DNA of 7,422 bases from DASVXQ01 sp046727955. Lineage in GTDB: Bacteria; Actinomycetota; CALGFH01. The DNA lies in assembly GCA_046727955.1 (NCBI GenBank), contig JBKPDO010000019.1, forward strand, positions 1 to 7,422, given 5' to 3'. The notes under the pieces were generated by a model. That model was not told the origin of the DNA. It ran no database searches and worked only from the letters and a program-made list of their open reading frames with translations. The position numbers and the translations under genes were made by a program. Below are positions 5,955 through 7,422 of this stretch, piece after piece. How positions within the stretch are numbered: position 1 is the stretch's first letter; each line of letters opens with the position of its first letter.

Positions 5955-7147
5955 TCGCCTGGACGTCGAGCCCGCTCACAGAGGCGATCCAAGGCCTGCG
6001 TGGTCTGCTTGAGGATCCCGCGTGGCAGGCGAGCGCGCACCCACCCGTGATCCGAGCCGCGCTGCGGCAACACCTCGGTGATCACGACCCGGTGACCCGG
6101 ACGCTCACCGCGCAGGCCCTGCACCTCATCGAGCCAGACGGTGAGCGGCGCCTGAAACTCGCCCGCCAGCGGCTACTCGCTGAGCCCCACCCACACGTCC
6201 GAGCGGTCCTGTTCGTCCAGCTCGGCCGGCTCATCGGCCAGAACGCCGCCGCGGTCGACCGTCTGGTCGCTGAACTGGCCGACAGCGGCCAATGGCCACT
6301 TGCCGCATCAGTCCCAGCCGCTGCACCGCGTGCCGTCGACGGGCGGGACGCAGCCGACAGCCAGGACGACGCCACTGTTAAGGGGGACCTGCTGGAGGTC
6401 GTGGCATCGCTCCTGCTGCTGCTCGCCGTCCGCCATGAGCAACCGGCCGCGGCCAGCCTCATCAACCGGTGGTTCTCCCACCCCCTCGACCACTCGGAGG
6501 CATTCCACCAGGCCGCCTTCCAGCTGCGCGCCATGGGCATGCTCGCAACGGACCGTGAAGGCGACACCGTTGCCGCCAAGGCCTTCGCCCTGCTTCGCGA
6601 GGCGACCGACGAGATCGTCACCACGGTCGAAGCACAGCTTGCTGGTGGGCAGCGCGACAACGACGTGTGGAACAGCGCGTTGAGGTTGACAGATACCGTG
6701 GCCGACCAGCTGTACGCCGCATCTGAGGCTCTTCGGGAACGGCAAGCCACCGCCTCCGAGCAGCAGCGGCTCGAGCCCAGCTCGCGTGCCAGCACGGAGT
6801 TGTTCAGGCTTGCCATGCCGCTGCTGGAGCAACTGGTGCGCGTCCACAACCCGCGAATCACTCATCGGCTGGTCGAAACGCTCGCCCACCTCGCCGAGCA
6901 CGACCCCAAGCGCGTGCTCCTCGCCGTGCATCGTGCCGTGGCGCCCGGCCAGGGCTATCAGTACGAGCCCATGGCCGTCGATCTCATCGTCAGCCTGATC
7001 CGGCGCTACTTCGCCGACTACCGAGACTTGGTCACCACGGATGAGGAAGCGCTGACCGCGCTCCGTGAGCTCATCGAGGTCTTCGTCCGGGCAGGGTGGC
7101 CATCGGCGATCACCTTGGCATACCAGCTGCCGGATGCCTTCCGCTGA
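5951..7147 (+). CDS. HEAT-like helical partner of the STAND NTPase
   Basis: 398-aa protein, probably cytoplasmic, with no signal peptide, membrane segment or recognisable catalytic motif. The sequence is almost wholly helical. The N-terminal third has HEAT-like helix pairs with D-P/P-H turns followed by V-x-R: HDPVTR (45-50) and PHPHVR (79-84), each leading into a Leu/Ala-rich helix. A central hydrophobic helix (VVASLLLLLAVRHEQPAAAS) and further helices with FRLAMPLLEQLVRVHNPR, ETLAHLAEHDPKRVLLAVH and ELIEVFVRAGWPSA follow. The GTG at 5951 overlaps the upstream stop by four bases and has its own ribosome binding site, so both proteins should be made in linked amounts. Because the upstream NTPase also ends in helical repeats, this could be (a) the detached C-terminal sensor half of an ancestral single polypeptide, or (b) a separate regulatory or sensor subunit. 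The product is described by fold and context only; I know no named family for it. Confidence 0.8.
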   Translation: MIAWTSSPLTEAIQGLRGLLEDPAWQASAHPPVIRAALRQHLGDHDPVTRTLTAQALHLIEPDGERRLKLARQRLLAEPHPHVRAVLFVQLGRLIGQNAAAVDRLVAELADSGQWPLAASVPAAAPRAVDGRDAADSQDDATVKGDLLEVVASLLLLLAVRHEQPAAASLINRWFSHPLDHSEAFHQAAFQLRAMGMLATDREGDTVAAKAFALLREATDEIVTTVEAQLAGGQRDNDVWNSALRLTDTVADQLYAASEALRERQATASEQQRLEPSSRASTELFRLAMPLLEQLVRVHNPRITHRLVETLAHLAEHDPKRVLLAVHRAVAPGQGYQYEPMAVDLIVSLIRRYFADYRDLVTTDEEALTALRELIEVFVRAGWPSAITLAYQLPDAFR

Positions 7148-7341
7148 TCCAGATGATACTTGGGGTTGACGAGGGTCCAGCAGTTGCCCTTCGAGTCCTC
7201 GCCACCCAGCGGTGCACCGCCGCGTTTGCAGGCATGGAGTCGATTGACCAGGCACCGCAGACAGTCGTTATTCGGCCCGCGATACTGGTAGAGACCTGTG
7301 ATTGAGTGTCGTGTATTCCCCCGCAGAGATCCTCCAGCCGG
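7148..7341 (-). pseudogene. Possible decayed Cys-containing frame, minus strand
   Basis: The minus strand is open from 7341 down to a TAG at 7018-7020, with no ATG or GTG start in the upstream part. The stretch outside gene 2 reads like real protein: YQYRGPNNDCLRC, then NRLHACKRGGAPLGG, then GNCWTLVNPKYHLD. It has four Cys (C-x-x-C plus two more), and about three quarters of its third positions are G or C. The lower part runs antisense through the end of gene 2, so any original gene must be truncated near 7148. It could be the debris of a small metal-binding protein brought next to the operon by a rearrangement. It could also be chance; I know no matching family. Confidence 0.25.
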
Positions 7342-7352
7342 TCACTGACCGT

Positions 7353-7371
7353 GGCCACCAGGACGGTGGCC
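7353..7371. terminator. GC-rich stem-loop downstream of the operon
   Basis: GGCCACC (7353-7359) and GGTGGCC (7365-7371) form a perfect seven-base-pair stem with a five-base loop (AGGAC). It lies 205 bases after the gene 2 stop and has no T-run on either side, which is usual for actinobacterial terminators. It is the only clear hairpin in the tail and could end operon transcription, but that is a guess from position. A GGGTTC tandem repeat follows directly (7373-7384). Confidence 0.3.
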
Positions 7372-7422
7372 GGGTTCGGGTTCGGAGGCGCGCTGCGCGT
7401 GGCTGCAGGTGAGAGCCGAGTG

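Noticed and set aside
6308..7255. Open frame of about 315 codons on the minus strand across gene 2
   Set aside because: It is a shadow of the plus-strand helical gene, with no motif and no ribosome binding site. The more protein-like minus-strand frame at 7148-7341 is in a different register.

Overview
The window looks like chromosomal or island DNA of a high-GC Gram-positive bacterium (an actinomycete such as a streptomycete or pseudonocardial relative). The evidence is GC-rich DNA, third codon positions that are nearly all G or C in the real reading frames, GTG starts and short stop/start overlaps. Nothing in the window names the species.

Layout: the left 2 kb (1-2011) is a decayed zone. 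It holds (a) a frameshifted hypothetical gene (122-606); (b) about 470 bases with no convincing gene; (c) a 119-bp element with 22-bp imperfect terminal inverted repeats and three copies of a subterminal repeat at one end (1079-1197), which I read as a non-autonomous, MITE-like derivative of an IS21-type insertion sequence; (d) a short frameshifted gene remnant directly beside it (1202-1371); and (e) a secreted-protein gene with a good ribosome binding site and signal peptide but two frame breaks (1455-2011).

The right 5 kb is an intact two-gene operon. Gene 1 (2130-5954, 1274 aa) appears to encode an N-terminal Cap4/DUF4297-like nuclease domain (D-D then Q-A-K), a central STAND/NACHT-type P-loop NTPase (Walker A GVPGSGKT, Walker B TLVVDGLD), and a long C-terminal all-helical repeat region. 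Gene 2 (5951-7147, 398 aa) overlaps it by four bases (GTGA) and encodes an all-helical HEAT-like protein with no catalytic motif. This is the architecture of an Avs-like (AVAST-like) antiphage sensor: the helical repeats recognise a foreign molecule, the NTPase switches or oligomerises, and the nuclease destroys DNA. The unusual element is the separate, translationally coupled helical-repeat partner. It could be a detached sensor half of an ancestral single protein or a dedicated regulatory subunit.

A perfect 14-bp palindrome lies between the decayed left zone and the operon start and could be an operator. After gene 2 (7148-7422) there is a possible decayed cysteine-containing reading frame on the minus strand and one GC-rich stem-loop. 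The contrast between three broken genes on the left and about 5 kb of unbroken operon suggests the operon is maintained by selection inside an eroding, defence-island-like neighbourhood. All functional statements rest on motif recognition by eye; no database search was possible.
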